DNA of 64,000 bases from Dyella_D sp052115385 (lineage in GTDB: Bacteria > Pseudomonadota > Gammaproteobacteria > Xanthomonadales > Rhodanobacteraceae). The stretch lies in NCBI RefSeq assembly GCF_052115385.1, contig NZ_JBFRGP010000013.1, forward strand, positions 62,001-126,000. The letters run 5' to 3'. The notes beneath the pieces were generated by a model that saw nothing but the letters and a program-made list of their open reading frames with translations, did not search any database and had not been told where the DNA came from. A program made the translations under genes and the position numbers. Below are positions 10,272 to 20,187 of the stretch, one piece after another. The first letter of the stretch is position 1, and each line of letters starts with the position of its first letter.

Positions 10272-11645
10272 ATGCGCAAGAAAACCATCATCCTCGGAAG
10301 CCTCACCGCCCTGGCCCTGGCCGCCGGCGCCTATGGTGCCTCGCAGTTGAGCGAGGTCCTGCCCGTCGCTGCCGGCGTCGCCGCCCACAACGTCTGCTCG
10401 GCCACCTTCGTCGGCGGCCAGGATCCGGACCAGGCGTTCGAACAGCTGGTCCTGCCGGTGCTTGGCGACTTCGGCCGCCTGCTCAAGGTGCAGGTCGTGC
10501 GCGACACCGGCGATGTGGTGGTGTCCGGCCAACTGCGCCCGCTGGCCCGCGCCCATTTCACGCCAGGCTATGGCTGCCGGCTGGTGCTGCCCGGCGACCG
10601 GCCGTTGCCCGTGGTTGCCGAAGCACCGATCGCGCCGGCGGCGGATGGCTTCGCACCGAAGCAGCGCGTCGCCTCCAGCAAGCCCACGGTCACCGCTGCG
10701 CTGGACAACGTATTCGCCGAGCATGCGGGCCGGCCGGTCAAGCACGTCAAGGCGGTGGTGATCGTGAAGGATGGCCAGGTGGTGGCGGAGCGCTATGCCG
10801 ATGGCATCGACGAACACTCGCCGCTGCTGAGCTTCTCCGTCGCCAAGTCGTTCACCAATGCCTTGTTCGGCATCCTGGTGCGCCAGGGCAAGCTGCGTGT
10901 CGATGAGCCGCTGAACCCGCCGGAATGGAAGGACAAGCACGACCCGCGCCGCGCCATCACGCTGGAAGACCTGATGCGCATGCGCAGCGGCCTGGCAGCG
11001 GAAGAAGCGGAGTCCGCCGAAAGCCCCGTGGCGAAGATGGAATTCCTGCACGGCGACATGGCCGCCTTCGCTGGCGCGCAGCCGGCGAAGGAGCCACCTG
11101 GCCGCACGTTTGAATACACCTCGGCCGATACGGTGCTGCTCTCGCGCAAGCTCGGCAGCGTGGTAGGCGGCGGCGCGGCAGGCATGCGCGAGTTCGCGCG
11201 GCGCGAGTTGTTCGCACCGCTGGGCATGGGCGACGTGACGATGGAGTTCGATGGCGCCGGCACCTTTGTCGGCTCCACTTATATCTATGCAAGCGCTCGC
11301 GACTACGCCCGCCTCGGTTGGCTCTACCTGCGCGACGGCATCGCGCCGGACGGCAAGCGCGTGCTGCCGGAAGGCTGGATGGACTGGTCGCGCCGTTCCA
11401 CCCTGGACGCCCCGTACGGTGCCGGCTTCTGGACCAACGATGGCCGCAGCAAGGAGGCGAAGTGGCGCATCGAGGCGGGCTATCCGAAAGAAGGCTTCTA
11501 CGCCAGCGGCACCATGGGCCAGCGCATCTACGTGATTCCCTCGGCACACCTGGTCATCACGCGCTTCGGTTATTCGGCGCCGCCGAGCTATGGCATCGAG
11601 GACGACCTGGCGCTGATCAAGGCGGCGATCGAGGCTTATCGCTGA
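10272..11645 (+). CDS. Exported serine hydrolase, class C beta-lactamase-related
   Basis: The protein has 457 residues starting at the ATG at 10272; an in-frame extension from 10143 lacks sense as protein. It begins with a signal peptide or membrane anchor (IILGSLTALALAAGAYG). A ~120-residue N-terminal region with several cysteines precedes the penicillin-binding/class C fold. The catalytic SxxK is Ser189-Val-Ala-Lys192 (SFSVAKSF), the second motif is Tyr-Thr-Ser in FEYTSAD, and a SGTMGQ segment near residue 415 takes the place of the KTG box. The family contains esterases, D-aminopeptidases, 6-aminohexanoate-dimer hydrolases and true beta-lactamases. The long N-terminal region and absent KTG argue against a classical AmpC. 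Confidence 0.85.
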   Translation: MRKKTIILGSLTALALAAGAYGASQLSEVLPVAAGVAAHNVCSATFVGGQDPDQAFEQLVLPVLGDFGRLLKVQVVRDTGDVVVSGQLRPLARAHFTPGYGCRLVLPGDRPLPVVAEAPIAPAADGFAPKQRVASSKPTVTAALDNVFAEHAGRPVKHVKAVVIVKDGQVVAERYADGIDEHSPLLSFSVAKSFTNALFGILVRQGKLRVDEPLNPPEWKDKHDPRRAITLEDLMRMRSGLAAEEAESAESPVAKMEFLHGDMAAFAGAQPAKEPPGRTFEYTSADTVLLSRKLGSVVGGGAAGMREFARRELFAPLGMGDVTMEFDGAGTFVGSTYIYASARDYARLGWLYLRDGIAPDGKRVLPEGWMDWSRRSTLDAPYGAGFWTNDGRSKEAKWRIEAGYPKEGFYASGTMGQRIYVIPSAHLVITRFGYSAPPSYGIEDDLALIKAAIEAYR

Positions 11646-11732
11646 CCAGGACTCCGTGCGGCGGAGCCCCCGTGCCCGCCGCACCGCAGCCACAGGTTGT
11701 CGACCCATGCCGGTGTCATCGTCCTGGCGTCC

Positions 11733-12173
11733 CTATCTGGCTTCGGCGGGCAGCCTCCAGCTCGGACAGTTGGGATAGTTGTAATGCTTCTTTTTGTCGG
11801 CTGCTCGTTCGGCGACCATTTTCGGCGTGGGGCAATCCGGTGGTGCAGTCAAATCGGCAGGGCCGCTGCTGCTGCGGAAATAGGCATGGTCTTGCCAGGT
11901 TCCACTGCCGGCAAAAATCTTGTCCAGCGCCTGTCGTTTCTTCTCCGCCTCCGAGACTGGGGAAGGGGCGCTTGCCTGCGATCCGGAATCTTCATGAGCC
12001 CCCGCTTCAAGTCGAGGTCCTATCGCCTGAGGCTGAAGTTTGAGATTCAGTTTGCCCGGCGCGTCCTCAGCCGGCATGGGTTGTGCCAGTGCAAAGGGCG
12101 AGGCAAGCAGGGCGAGTGCCGCGAGCAGAAGGATTCCGGGCGCGCGACGGGAGATATATGCATCTTCGTTCAT
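11733..12173 (-). CDS. Small exported protein of unknown function
   Basis: I place the start at the ATG at 12173, giving 146 residues with a good signal peptide (RRAPGILLLAALALLASPFALAQ). A GGAGAAAG-like ribosome site sits about 10 bp upstream; a longer start at 12236 would add 21 residues before the signal and is less likely. The mature protein is charged and contains the segment KLNLKLQP near residue 41 and a Cys-Pro pair near the C-terminus (PPDCPTPK, NCPSW). No known domain was recognised. It lies 79 bp downstream of the lipoprotein gene at 12253 on the same strand, so they may form a two-gene envelope operon. Confidence 0.6.
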   Translation of the reverse strand: MNEDAYISRRAPGILLLAALALLASPFALAQPMPAEDAPGKLNLKLQPQAIGPRLEAGAHEDSGSQASAPSPVSEAEKKRQALDKIFAGSGTWQDHAYFRSSSGPADLTAPPDCPTPKMVAERAADKKKHYNYPNCPSWRLPAEAR

Positions 12174-12252
12174 GGATTCGACTTTCTCCGGTACGAGTCG
12201 CTGGCAGTGAGTTCCAAATGAAGGATCAGTTTGCATTTCGCGGGCATGGCAC

Positions 12253-12594
12253 CTACTGCTGGTAGTAGCCGCGCTGGAGCATGCAATCCGCTATCAGTGA
12301 ATCTCTCCATTCTCTGTTGGCGTCGACGGCGCGCTCACTGGGCCCGGTCCAATAGCCGGGTGTGTAAGTGCACTCCTCACGTCCCTTGCGCTGCTCGCAG
12401 ACCTCCCGGCCCGGTGTGTGATAACCGGGTTCCTGCACGACGATTTGATCGACGAACGCCTCGCGATAGCTGTTGCTGGTGCAAGCGGCGAGATCGCGGT
12501 CGCGGAGCTGCGGCGAAACACCCGGCTTAACCCACTCGGTGCAGCCTGCCAGGGACAGCGCAACTAAAAGCAAGGGAAGTATTGAGCGACGCAC
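12253..12594 (-). CDS. Small lipoprotein of unknown function, paralogue of 21405-21764
   Basis: This 113-residue protein has a lipoprotein signal peptide with lipobox L-A-G-C at residues 15-18, followed directly by TEW. The mature part has six further cysteines and the motifs LRDRDLAAC, ECTYTPGYW, VDAN and DCMLQRGYY. The product at 21405-21764 shares all of these in the same order, so the two are clear paralogues. The spacing of cysteines suggests disulfides in the periplasm. Nothing reveals function. The charged residue after the lipidated Cys is Thr rather than Asp, so outer-membrane sorting by Lol is expected. Confidence 0.75.
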   Translation of the reverse strand: MRRSILPLLLVALSLAGCTEWVKPGVSPQLRDRDLAACTSNSYREAFVDQIVVQEPGYHTPGREVCEQRKGREECTYTPGYWTGPSERAVDANREWRDSLIADCMLQRGYYQQ

Positions 12595-12776
12595 AGCATT
12601 TACTCTCTGATGACAAGAGAGCGAGGTTAAGTACCCTTGCGTTGACTAGCGCCTCGATTTTTCCAATTCGCGAGCGATCTAGTGCCCTGATTCAGAACGT
12701 ATTGAGGTAGGGCACGCTCGATCCGGCGGCGTGCAATGAGGACGCCTGACCCGGAGCGACACCGCGCGGTGCATCG

Positions 12777-13694
12777 CTAACCCCCACCGCACAACTCCAC
12801 CAGGAAATCGACGAATGCCCGCGTCTTCGCGGGCAGATGCTTGCGCGACGGATACAGCACGTACAGCGGAAAGCGCTCGTCCGGCCAGTCCGGAAACAGT
12901 TCCACCAGCTTGCCCTTGGCCAGGAATTCGCCGATGCCCAGCGACATCATCTGGGCGACGCCGTAGCCGGCGAGGCAGGCGTGCAGCATGGTGCCGACGT
13001 CGTTGACGATCAGGCGCCCGCCGGCGGGCACGCTCAGCCGCTTGCGGCCGCGATGGAATTCCCAGGCATAAGCCTGGCCGCTGATGGGGTCGCGGAAGTC
13101 GATGCAGGTATGGCGATCCTCGCCCAGCTCCTGCGGGGTGGCAGGCCGGCCATGGCGGCGCAGATAGGCAGGCGCGGCGACGGTAAGCACGCGCGTCTCC
13201 AGCAGCTTGCGCGCCACCAGGGCGGACGGGCGCGGTTCGCCGAAGCGGATGGCCAGGTCGATGCCCTCGCTCACCAGGTCTCCCGGCTGGTCGCGCACCA
13301 GCAGTTCCAATTGCAGTTGCGGATGGCGCGCGAGGAAGGCCTCGATGCGCGGCGCCAGCAGCAGCTGCGCGAACAGCGGATCGAGCAGGCCGACTCGCAG
13401 CTTGCCGCGTACCGCGCCCGCGCTGCCTGCGGCCTCATCGACCACTTCTTCCAGCTCGGCCAGCACCGGCGTCACCTGTTGGTGAAAACGGCGGCCTTCT
13501 TCGGTAAGGGCCACCGTGCGCGTGGTGCGGTCGAACAGGCGCAGCCCCAGCCGCTGTTCCAGCCGCGCCACGGCGCGGCTGACACCGGGCTGGGACATGT
13601 CCAGGATCTCGCCCGCGCCGGCGAAGCTGCCGGCGTCGACCACGGCGAAGAACACGCGCAGGCCGGCCAGGGTACGTTCGTCGAATCCGCTCAT
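12777..13694 (-). CDS. LysR-family transcriptional regulator
   Basis: The protein has 305 residues, the usual LysR length. The N-terminal winged helix-turn-helix covers residues ~8-66, with the hallmark SFAGAGEILDMSQPGVSRAV and LEQRLGLRLFDRTTR. The substrate-binding domain follows from ~residue 95. It is divergently transcribed from the NmrA-type gene at 13805 across 110 bp, the classic arrangement in which a LysR protein controls its neighbour and itself. The inducer is unknown; regulators paired with NmrA/quinone-type reductases often respond to electrophiles or quinones, which is only a contextual guess. Confidence 0.92.
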   Translation of the reverse strand: MSGFDERTLAGLRVFFAVVDAGSFAGAGEILDMSQPGVSRAVARLEQRLGLRLFDRTTRTVALTEEGRRFHQQVTPVLAELEEVVDEAAGSAGAVRGKLRVGLLDPLFAQLLLAPRIEAFLARHPQLQLELLVRDQPGDLVSEGIDLAIRFGEPRPSALVARKLLETRVLTVAAPAYLRRHGRPATPQELGEDRHTCIDFRDPISGQAYAWEFHRGRKRLSVPAGGRLIVNDVGTMLHACLAGYGVAQMMSLGIGEFLAKGKLVELFPDWPDERFPLYVLYPSRKHLPAKTRAFVDFLVELCGGG

Positions 13695-13804
13695 GCGTAT
13701 GAGTCATGAATGAAATGATATTGATGTTATCGCCGCAGGACCGGCGAAGTCGAACAATGCCTGCCGACGCGGCCTTCCGCCGCCTGGCTTGAGGAGATTT
13801 CGAC
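13695..13804. promoter_or_regulatory. Divergent LysR/NmrA promoter region
   Basis: This is the only AT-rich patch between the divergent starts. It contains the dyad gata-N7-tatc at 13717-13731 and, next to the LysR start codon, tcat-N4-atga at 13691-13702. LysR regulators usually bind interrupted dyads in such positions, so the 13717 dyad is the best operator candidate. A GGAGA ribosome site (13792-13796) precedes the 13805 ATG by 8 bp. Exact promoter hexamers cannot be assigned. Confidence 0.4.
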
Positions 13805-14659
13805 ATGTATGCGATCACGGGTATCACGGGGCAGGTCGGCGGCGCGGTGGCGCGCGCGCTGTTGGCGAACGGTGCGGCGGTGCGCGCCGTGGTGCGCGAT
13901 GCGGCCAAGGGCGAGCCCTGGCGCGCGCTGGGTTGCGAGGTCGCGCAGGCCGGCCATGAGGATGCCGATGCGCTGGCGCGGGCCTTCGAAGGTGCCGATG
14001 GCGTGTTCCTGATGATGCCGCCGGATTACGACCCGGCGCCGCGCTTTCCGCTGATCCACGCGCTGGCGGAGCGGTTCCGGCAGGCGATCGAACAGGCTCG
14101 GCCGGGAAGGGCGCTGTTCCTTTCCACCGTCGGCGCCCATGTCGCCGAACCGAACCTGCTGAACAACGCAGGGCTGATGGAGCAGGCGCTGGGACGGCTG
14201 TCGATGCCGGTGGCATTCCTGCGCCCGGCCTGGTTCATGGAGAACGCCGCATGGGACCTGCCTGGCGCACGCGAGGGCAGCATCCATAGTTTTCTGCAGC
14301 CGCTGGATCACCGCATCCCGATGGTGTCGACCGAGGACATCGGCGCGGTGGCGAAGGAACTGCTGCTGCGCGGCTGGAACGGCCAGCACGTCGAGGAACT
14401 GGAAGGCCCGCAGCGCTATGGCGCCGAAGACATCGCGCAAGCCTATGCCAGCGTACTGGGCCATCCGGTGCGTGCGGAGGCGGTTCCGCGCGAGCGTTGG
14501 GAAACCCTGTTCCGCGAACAAGGCGCACGCCATCCCGAGCCGCGCATCCGCATGCTCGACGGCTTCAACGAAGGCTGGATCCGCTTCGAAGGCGTGCCGC
14601 GCGTGGCCGCCACCTCGCTGGAAGTTGCCTTGCGCCGGATCGTCGAGCGCTCAGCCTGA
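13805..14659 (+). CDS. NmrA-like NAD(P)-binding oxidoreductase
   Basis: This 284-residue protein is an atypical short-chain dehydrogenase of the NmrA/HSCARG type. The glycine motif GITGQVGG at residues 5-12 forms the NAD(P)-binding turn. A basic Arg after the second strand (VVRDAAKG) favours NADP. Typical family features are FLMMPPDY near residue 72 and FLRPAWFMEN near 139; the SDR catalytic Tyr-x3-Lys is not obvious. Relatives include quinone oxidoreductase QorB and redox sensors. It has its own ribosome site and is controlled, presumably, by the divergent LysR protein. Its 3' end overlaps the convergent GNAT gene by 9 bp. Confidence 0.87.
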   Translation: MYAITGITGQVGGAVARALLANGAAVRAVVRDAAKGEPWRALGCEVAQAGHEDADALARAFEGADGVFLMMPPDYDPAPRFPLIHALAERFRQAIEQARPGRALFLSTVGAHVAEPNLLNNAGLMEQALGRLSMPVAFLRPAWFMENAAWDLPGAREGSIHSFLQPLDHRIPMVSTEDIGAVAKELLLRGWNGQHVEELEGPQRYGAEDIAQAYASVLGHPVRAEAVPRERWETLFREQGARHPEPRIRMLDGFNEGWIRFEGVPRVAATSLEVALRRIVERSA

Positions 14660-15094
14660 CGGCTGCACATGGCGCGAGGCGAGCATCAGGTATTCGCCAT
14701 CGCTGCCGCGCCCCTGGCCGATCTCGGCAAAGCCCAGCTTGAGATAGAACGCCAGCGCGGCCTCGTTGCGGCGCAGGCATTTGAGCAGCAGCGGCTGCTC
14801 CGGCCAGCCGAGCGCCTGCAGCAAGGCGCGGCCGATGCCGCGCCGCTGCTGTTCGGCGGCGAGGTAGAGGTGATGGACGAAGCGGTCCGGCTCCCATAGC
14901 GCGACGAAGCCGGCAATGCTGCCGTCGTCGGCTTGCGCCACCAGGACGCGTTCGCCGCGGGTCTGGCCGTCGTAGTCCTCGAGCCGGAAGCTGTCGCCGG
15001 CGACCCAGCTGAAGGTGGCTCTGCGTGCTTGCAGGAACAGCTCGCGCAGGGCGGGGCGGTCGTCGTCGGTGGCGAGGCGGACAGGGATGGTCAT
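14651..15094 (-). CDS. GNAT-family N-acetyltransferase
   Basis: The 147-residue product starting at the ATG at 15094 fits the GNAT fold: FVHHLYLAAEQQRRGIGRALL contains the acetyl-CoA pyrophosphate loop (Q/R-x-x-G-x-G/A) and the C-terminal part reads LKCLRRNEAALAFYLKLGF. The upstream start at 15169 adds 25 residues with no conserved content. Substrate could be an amino acid, an antibiotic or a protein N-terminus. It is convergent with the NmrA-like gene, with overlapping 3' ends. Confidence 0.85.
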   Translation of the reverse strand: MTIPVRLATDDDRPALRELFLQARRATFSWVAGDSFRLEDYDGQTRGERVLVAQADDGSIAGFVALWEPDRFVHHLYLAAEQQRRGIGRALLQALGWPEQPLLLKCLRRNEAALAFYLKLGFAEIGQGRGSDGEYLMLASRHVQPSG

Positions 15095-15480
15095 GGCGTA
15101 CCAGCGTAGCGCGTGGCGGGTCCGGACCGCCTCTTCTGCGTAAGGCCTATGCTTTTCGATATCCGCCACACGCTTTATGGTTTTTCGCGGGATGTGCGTT
15201 CGCTCACCGCGCTGAAAAACATCGCGTGACTGCAGTCACGCCTGCGCCAACGCCAGCGGCATCCCATGCAGCCGATGTGCTACTAAAGCCGCCGCTAAGC
15301 AAGTGTCGACCGCGTTCTACAGGGGACGTGCCGTTTGCCCGCAAGGGCATGCGTCGGCTACGCAACGACGCGGTGCCTTCGGTGGTGCCGTCCACGATAA
15401 AGCCGCAGTCACGGGTTGGCCCGAAATGACCAGCCGGGGCGTGCTTTGTCCAACGTTTTATCGGCGGCAGAACCAAGACC
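15095..15480. other. Intergenic region upstream of the autotransporter
   Basis: About 390 bp lie between the divergent GNAT and autotransporter starts. Short open frames on either strand show no protein-like features. The region presumably contains the autotransporter promoter. I see no clear -35/-10 pair; ccaacgttttatcggcgg just before the start is the most AT-rich segment. No repeats were recognised. Confidence 0.35.
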
Positions 15481-18400
15481 ATGGGCAAGACGCAGTATAT
15501 GAAGGGGAGCGCCGGAGCCATGCTTCAGGCAAGAAGGCAGGAGCTGGCGCTGTCGATCGCCGTGGCATTGACCTGCGCGATCGTGCCGGCCGAAGCCGGC
15601 GCCAGCATCTACACACAACCGATCACCGGCGTCGCGGGCAACGACCGGCCCGGCGGCACGGGCGGCTACAACCCCGGCTACGCCATCACCAGCAACGGCG
15701 GCACGCTGACCTATACGCTGGCCAAGGGCGACGCCATCAATGTCGAGTCGGCCGACCCGCAAGTGATTGGCGTGGGCGTCACTTCATCGTCGTCGTCCAG
15801 CGTGATCGACGCCAGCGCGGGCAATGTCTCCATTACCGCTACCCGCGACGTGCCAGCCACGGGCGGCAACAGCGGCAGCGCCACCGGCATCTACGCCTCC
15901 AGCCCGCAGTCCGATCCAAAGTCGGTGACCGTCAACGGTCCGATCAGCGTTACCGCCAACGACAAGAACTCCAAGGGCAACGGCACCATCTACGGCAATG
16001 CCTACGCGCTGTGGGCGGACGACTTCGCCAGCATCACCATCAACGGCGACACCACGCTGAAGGCGTCGACGCCAGGCTATGGGCGAGTCATCTACCTCAC
16101 CGGCAACGGCAGCCGCATCACCATCAACGGCAACCTCACCGCCGAGTCGGACAGCAACAACACCAATTACGCGATCATGGGCGATGGACGCAGCATCCTG
16201 CGCGTCAGCGGCAACGTCGACCTCACCGCCAGCGGCATCTACCCGTCGGATAACGTCAACGGCATCTGGAACCCCAGCGTATCCACGCGCACGGAGATCG
16301 GCGGCAACCTGAAGCTGTACGCCATCGCCCGCGGCTCGACGGTGATGGGCATCCGCAACAACGGCTATATCGGCGTGGGCGGCACCACCACCATCACCGC
16401 GATCGGCAACCGCACCGCGTTCGGCGTCAATGCCGGCCATCGCCTGTCCAAGACCGAATTCTTCGGCGATGCCACCATTACGGCGCAGGGCGGCCCGAAT
16501 TTATTCGGCGGCACCGTCGGCGTGTACAACTTCGGCGGCAACGGTGGCAACGGCTACATGACGTTCCACGGTAACCTCACGGCGATCGCCACCAACGGCA
16601 CCTTCGAGGGCGACTCGGACGTGCTGGGCATCGACAACAACGGCCGCATGACCTTGGCCACCGCGGGCACCGTGGCGCGACTGCAACCCACCGGTAACCA
16701 AGGTACCCATGCGGCGTACGGCATCCGCAACGGCATGTCGTTCACCGCGGCCAGCGACGTCGACATCACGGTGTCGGAAAAGGCCGGCGCCACCTATGGC
16801 GTGCTCAATACCGGCGCAGCGGATTTCAACGGTGCGTTATCCATTGCCAAGGCGGCGGGATCGACGGCGGCCAACCATTACGGCGTGGTGACGCGAGCTT
16901 CGGCAGCGGCATCGGCAACCACCCACGTCAACCAGGCTGGCGGGCATGTGGTCGCCATCCAGGGCGATGTGCTGACCGGCTCGAACAGCGGCGGGTTTGC
17001 CGGCACGCTGAATCTCAAGCTGGATACTTCCAGCTCCTGGCTCAACGGCCTGGTGCTCGCCGATACGGACGGCAGCGTCGGTGCCGCCAACCTGGTCGTG
17101 AACAACGGTGCGCGCTGGATCGCCAACGGCAGCGGCACGATGGCCACCGATTTCGGCACCGGCAGCCTCAGCGTAGGCAGCGGCAGTGCGATCGACCTGG
17201 CCGCAAGCTGGGGCACGTTCGCACCCGGCAGCGTGCCGGCGTACAGCCTGCGCACCTTGCAGGTCGGCAGCAGTGCCGGCAGCGGCGCGTCGGTGAGCCT
17301 CGCCGATGGCGCGACATTTACGCTGCTCAGCGACGTGCGCAGCGGTACCGCGGACAAGGTGGTGTTCGGCAGTGGCGTCGCATCGTTCACGGCGCAGGGC
17401 ACGCAGAACGTGCGGCTGGCGTATGACCCCGCGCTGGACGATACGTCGTGGATCAACGCGACCAGCTTGCAGAAAGGCACATCGATTCTCTCCGCCAGTC
17501 CCATCGTGATCGTCGACGCCAGCGCGGCGGCGAATGGCACGGCGGGTTTCCTGGCCGCTTCTGGCCTGTCCGGACAATGGAGCGGCACTTACCAGAACGC
17601 GTTGGTGCGCTTCAGCTATACGCCGCGGGTGAGCCTGAGCGCGGATCGCAAGCAGATCCTGCTGGCCGGTATCGATATCGCCGGCGATGGATCGAGCGCG
17701 CCCGCGGGTGGCGGTACGGCGACCGGCACCGGCGCTGGTCCGGGCACGAGCCCCGGCACCAGCACCAACTCCGGTAACGGCGCGCAACCTGGCACGGGTA
17801 GCCCGTCAACCACGCCCGGTGCCGCCGCGCCCGATGCGACCCCCGGCCAGGTGGCCATCACGCCTGCCACCGGCGTGCTGGTCGCCGCCGACGCCGCGCT
17901 CACGCTATCCAATCTCTGGCAACTCGACGAGCGCGCCGTGTCCCGCCGCAGCGAGGCATCGCGCCTGGACGACGCACCGCCCGGCTCGGCGTTCTGGGCC
18001 GACACCGACAGCGGCAGCCTCAAGGGCGATGGCGCCGATGGCCGCGGCTACCGTCAGAACGCCACCCACGTGAGCGCCGGCGCCGAGTGGCGCGCGGACG
18101 CGGACCCGGGCCGCGGCACGCTCGGCGTGGTCTACACCCATGCGCAATCCCGCGCCGACCTGCAGAACGGCAGCGCCGACCTGCGCGGCGATTCGGTCGG
18201 CATCTACGGCATCTGAAACGCGGGCAATGGCCTGTTCGCCGATGCCGTGGCGCGCACTGGCCGGCTGGGCGACAACTACACCTCGCGCGATGCGTTCGGC
18301 GTCGCTTCCGGCCGCTATCACGCGCGTGCTTCCAGCGTATCGGTGCGCGTGGGCCGCCGTTTCCGCGGCGAACACGGCGCCTATATCGAGCCGCAGGTGC

Positions 18401-18792
18401 AGGCGGCCTACGGCTCGATAGGTTCCGTCGGGTATACCGCCAGCAATCGCGTGCGCTTCGACGTGGATCGCAACCACACGTTCATGTCCCGCGCCGGCAT
18501 GCTGTTCGGCCAGAGTTTCTTTATGGGCCCGACCTTGACCGGCGATGCCTATGCCCGCGTATCGGTGGTGCACACGGTGGGCGACCGCCCCGATATCACC
18601 GCCTCGCTCGACGGCGGCTCGCTGCCGGTGACACTGCCGGCGCGCCATGCCACCACCCGTGAGTTGGCGGTGGGCGGACGCGTCGCGTTCGGCCTGACCT
18701 GGAGTGCGTATGCGGAAGCGGGCCATGCCTCGCGGAGCGATGCGCTGGCCGGCGGCTGGCGCGCTTCGGCGGGTTTTCGCGTGAACTTCTAG
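15481..18792 (+). pseudogene. Autotransporter (type Va) interrupted by one in-frame TGA
   Basis: Read through, this is a 1103-residue autotransporter. It has an extended signal peptide (residues ~15-40), then a passenger of ~650 residues rich in Gly, Ser, Thr and Asn that looks like a beta-helix. A Gly/Thr/Pro/Ser linker follows at ~740-790, then a C-terminal beta-barrel ending in ...FRVNF with the terminal Phe expected for BAM recognition. The frame stops at TGA 18214-18216 inside the barrel at a position (GIYGI-stop-NAG) where related barrels usually carry Trp. The same frame then resumes without any shift to 18792. The stop removes about 190 barrel residues, so the product should not insert. 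A recent TGG-to-TGA mutation, a sequencing error or stop readthrough are the options. Confidence 0.8.
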
Positions 18793-18950
18793 CGTGGCTT
18801 GTCCAGGCGGGGCTTGCTCAGGCGTGGCTTGTCGCTGCGGCGGGCTCATGTCATGGTGCGGCGCCGCCGGAAGATCCGGCCTGCAACGGAATGCGCCATG
18901 AGATCGGTCGCGATGCGGGTACGCCCCGCGCACATGCTGCGGAGCTAGCG

Positions 18951-19526
18951 GTGGCCGGCGCGCATCCTCACGCCATGCCGGGCACCCGCGTGCGGCTCAC
19001 CCCTAGGGAGCGCGAGGCGGTGCAGGCGTATTGGTCCGGAACGGGGTCGCCGCAGCGCGCGGCACGGCGTGTGCTCACCGCCGGCTCCAGCGTGATGGCA
19101 ACGGTCGGTGCATTCTGCCTGCTGGTCGGTGTGACCGGCGCCTTCCTCGGGCCCCGGCACCTCAAGCACGCCTGGGTCTTGCTGATGATGGGCGGCATGC
19201 TGCTGCCGATGGCGTGCTTTTTCCTGTGGGCGATCCGCCGCAACGCACGCCGTCTGACCGAGGACCTGAAACTGGGTTCGAAGCTGGTCGTCGACGGCAT
19301 CGTCGGCGACCGCTTCCATGTGGCCCGCAACGGCCGCACACCGGATTGCCTGGTCCGCGTGGTGGTGCCGCCGCTGCAGGAGCCCGGCAACTTCGTCGTG
19401 CCGGAGCGGGTGTTCCGCGGCCTGGGCAAGGGCGACGCCGTGCGTTGCGCCTATCTGCCGACGTCCAAGCTGCTGCTCTCGCTGGGCTCCGGCAAGGTTT
19501 TCCACGCGATCGGCGACCCGCCATGA
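18951..19526 (+). CDS. Membrane protein of unknown function with two TM helices
   Basis: I prefer the GTG at 18951 because GGAG at 18941-18944 precedes it by 6 bp; ATGs at 18891 and 18975 are alternatives in the same frame. The ~191-residue product has a basic N-terminal segment, two hydrophobic helices (AFCLLVGVTGAFLG and WVLLMMGGMLLPMACFFLW) and a soluble C-terminal domain of ~110 residues with several beta-strand-like repeats. The C-terminal part (VVPPLQEPGNFVVPE, KLLLSLGSGKVFHAIG) is well formed but I do not recognise a family. It stands alone, convergent with the HD-domain gene 19 bp away. Confidence 0.7.
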   Translation: MAGAHPHAMPGTRVRLTPREREAVQAYWSGTGSPQRAARRVLTAGSSVMATVGAFCLLVGVTGAFLGPRHLKHAWVLLMMGGMLLPMACFFLWAIRRNARRLTEDLKLGSKLVVDGIVGDRFHVARNGRTPDCLVRVVVPPLQEPGNFVVPERVFRGLGKGDAVRCAYLPTSKLLLSLGSGKVFHAIGDPP

Positions 19527-19545
19527 GGGCGAGGCGCGTCGCGCC

Positions 19546-20187
19546 TCAGCCCGCCCACTGCGAACAGCGGATGACGCTGCAGAAATTCCCGCGCACGAAG
19601 GCCGGGTCCTTGTCGGCGAGTACATCGGCCTTGACGTTGCCGAACGTGGTTTCCGGCTTGTGGCGGATGCCATCGTAGAAGGCCCGCAGGATGTCCTCCT
19701 TGAAACGCGGCGTGCGCGGATGCAAGGCCACCACCGCGGCGCGCTCGGCTTCGCTGTACTGGCCGTAGGTCAGGCCCAGCACGTCCATCTCCACGCCGGC
19801 GGTGACCAAGGCCACCACCGGATGCATGTATTGCGGGATGCCCGGCGTCGTATGCAGGGCGATGGACGTCCATACCGTTTCGATATCCGCTTGAGCGATA
19901 CCTCGCTGGCGCAGGAATTCGGCGGCCGCGTTGGCGCCGTCCACCTCGAAGCGATCGTGCGCACTGCTGTGCGAGGGCAGCAGGCCGATGTCGTGGAACA
20001 TGGCGCCGGCGTAGAGCAGTTCCGCATCGAAGGACCGGCCGTCGCGGCGGCCGGCGATCGCGCCGAAGTGATAGACGCGGCTGGAGTGGTGGAACAGCAG
20101 TTCCGTCGCGGTGTCGCGCACGAACTCAGTGATTTCCCGTGCGAGCCGGCTGTCAGGCGCACGGATGGAATCGATGGTGGGGGGCAT
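19546..20187 (-). CDS. HD-domain hydrolase, cyanamide hydratase-like
   Basis: This 213-residue protein carries the metal-dependent HD signature: His34 (LFHHSSRVYHF), the His65-Asp66 doublet (GAMFHDIGL), and later His/Asp residues near 112-113 and 132. The HHSSRVYHFG segment is characteristic of the subgroup containing fungal and bacterial cyanamide hydratases and phosphohydrolase-like relatives. No signal peptide is seen. The gene diverges from a GlxA-type regulator, which may control it. Whether it hydrates cyanamide or a nitrile, or is a phosphohydrolase, cannot be told from sequence. Confidence 0.82.
   Translation of the reverse strand: MPPTIDSIRAPDSRLAREITEFVRDTATELLFHHSSRVYHFGAIAGRRDGRSFDAELLYAGAMFHDIGLLPSHSSAHDRFEVDGANAAAEFLRQRGIAQADIETVWTSIALHTTPGIPQYMHPVVALVTAGVEMDVLGLTYGQYSEAERAAVVALHPRTPRFKEDILRAFYDGIRHKPETTFGNVKADVLADKDPAFVRGNFCSVIRCSQWAG

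Noticed and set aside
17686..17830. Gly/Thr/Pro-rich low-complexity tract as a tandem DNA repeat
   Set aside because: It is an irregular linker between passenger and barrel, without an exact repeating DNA unit.
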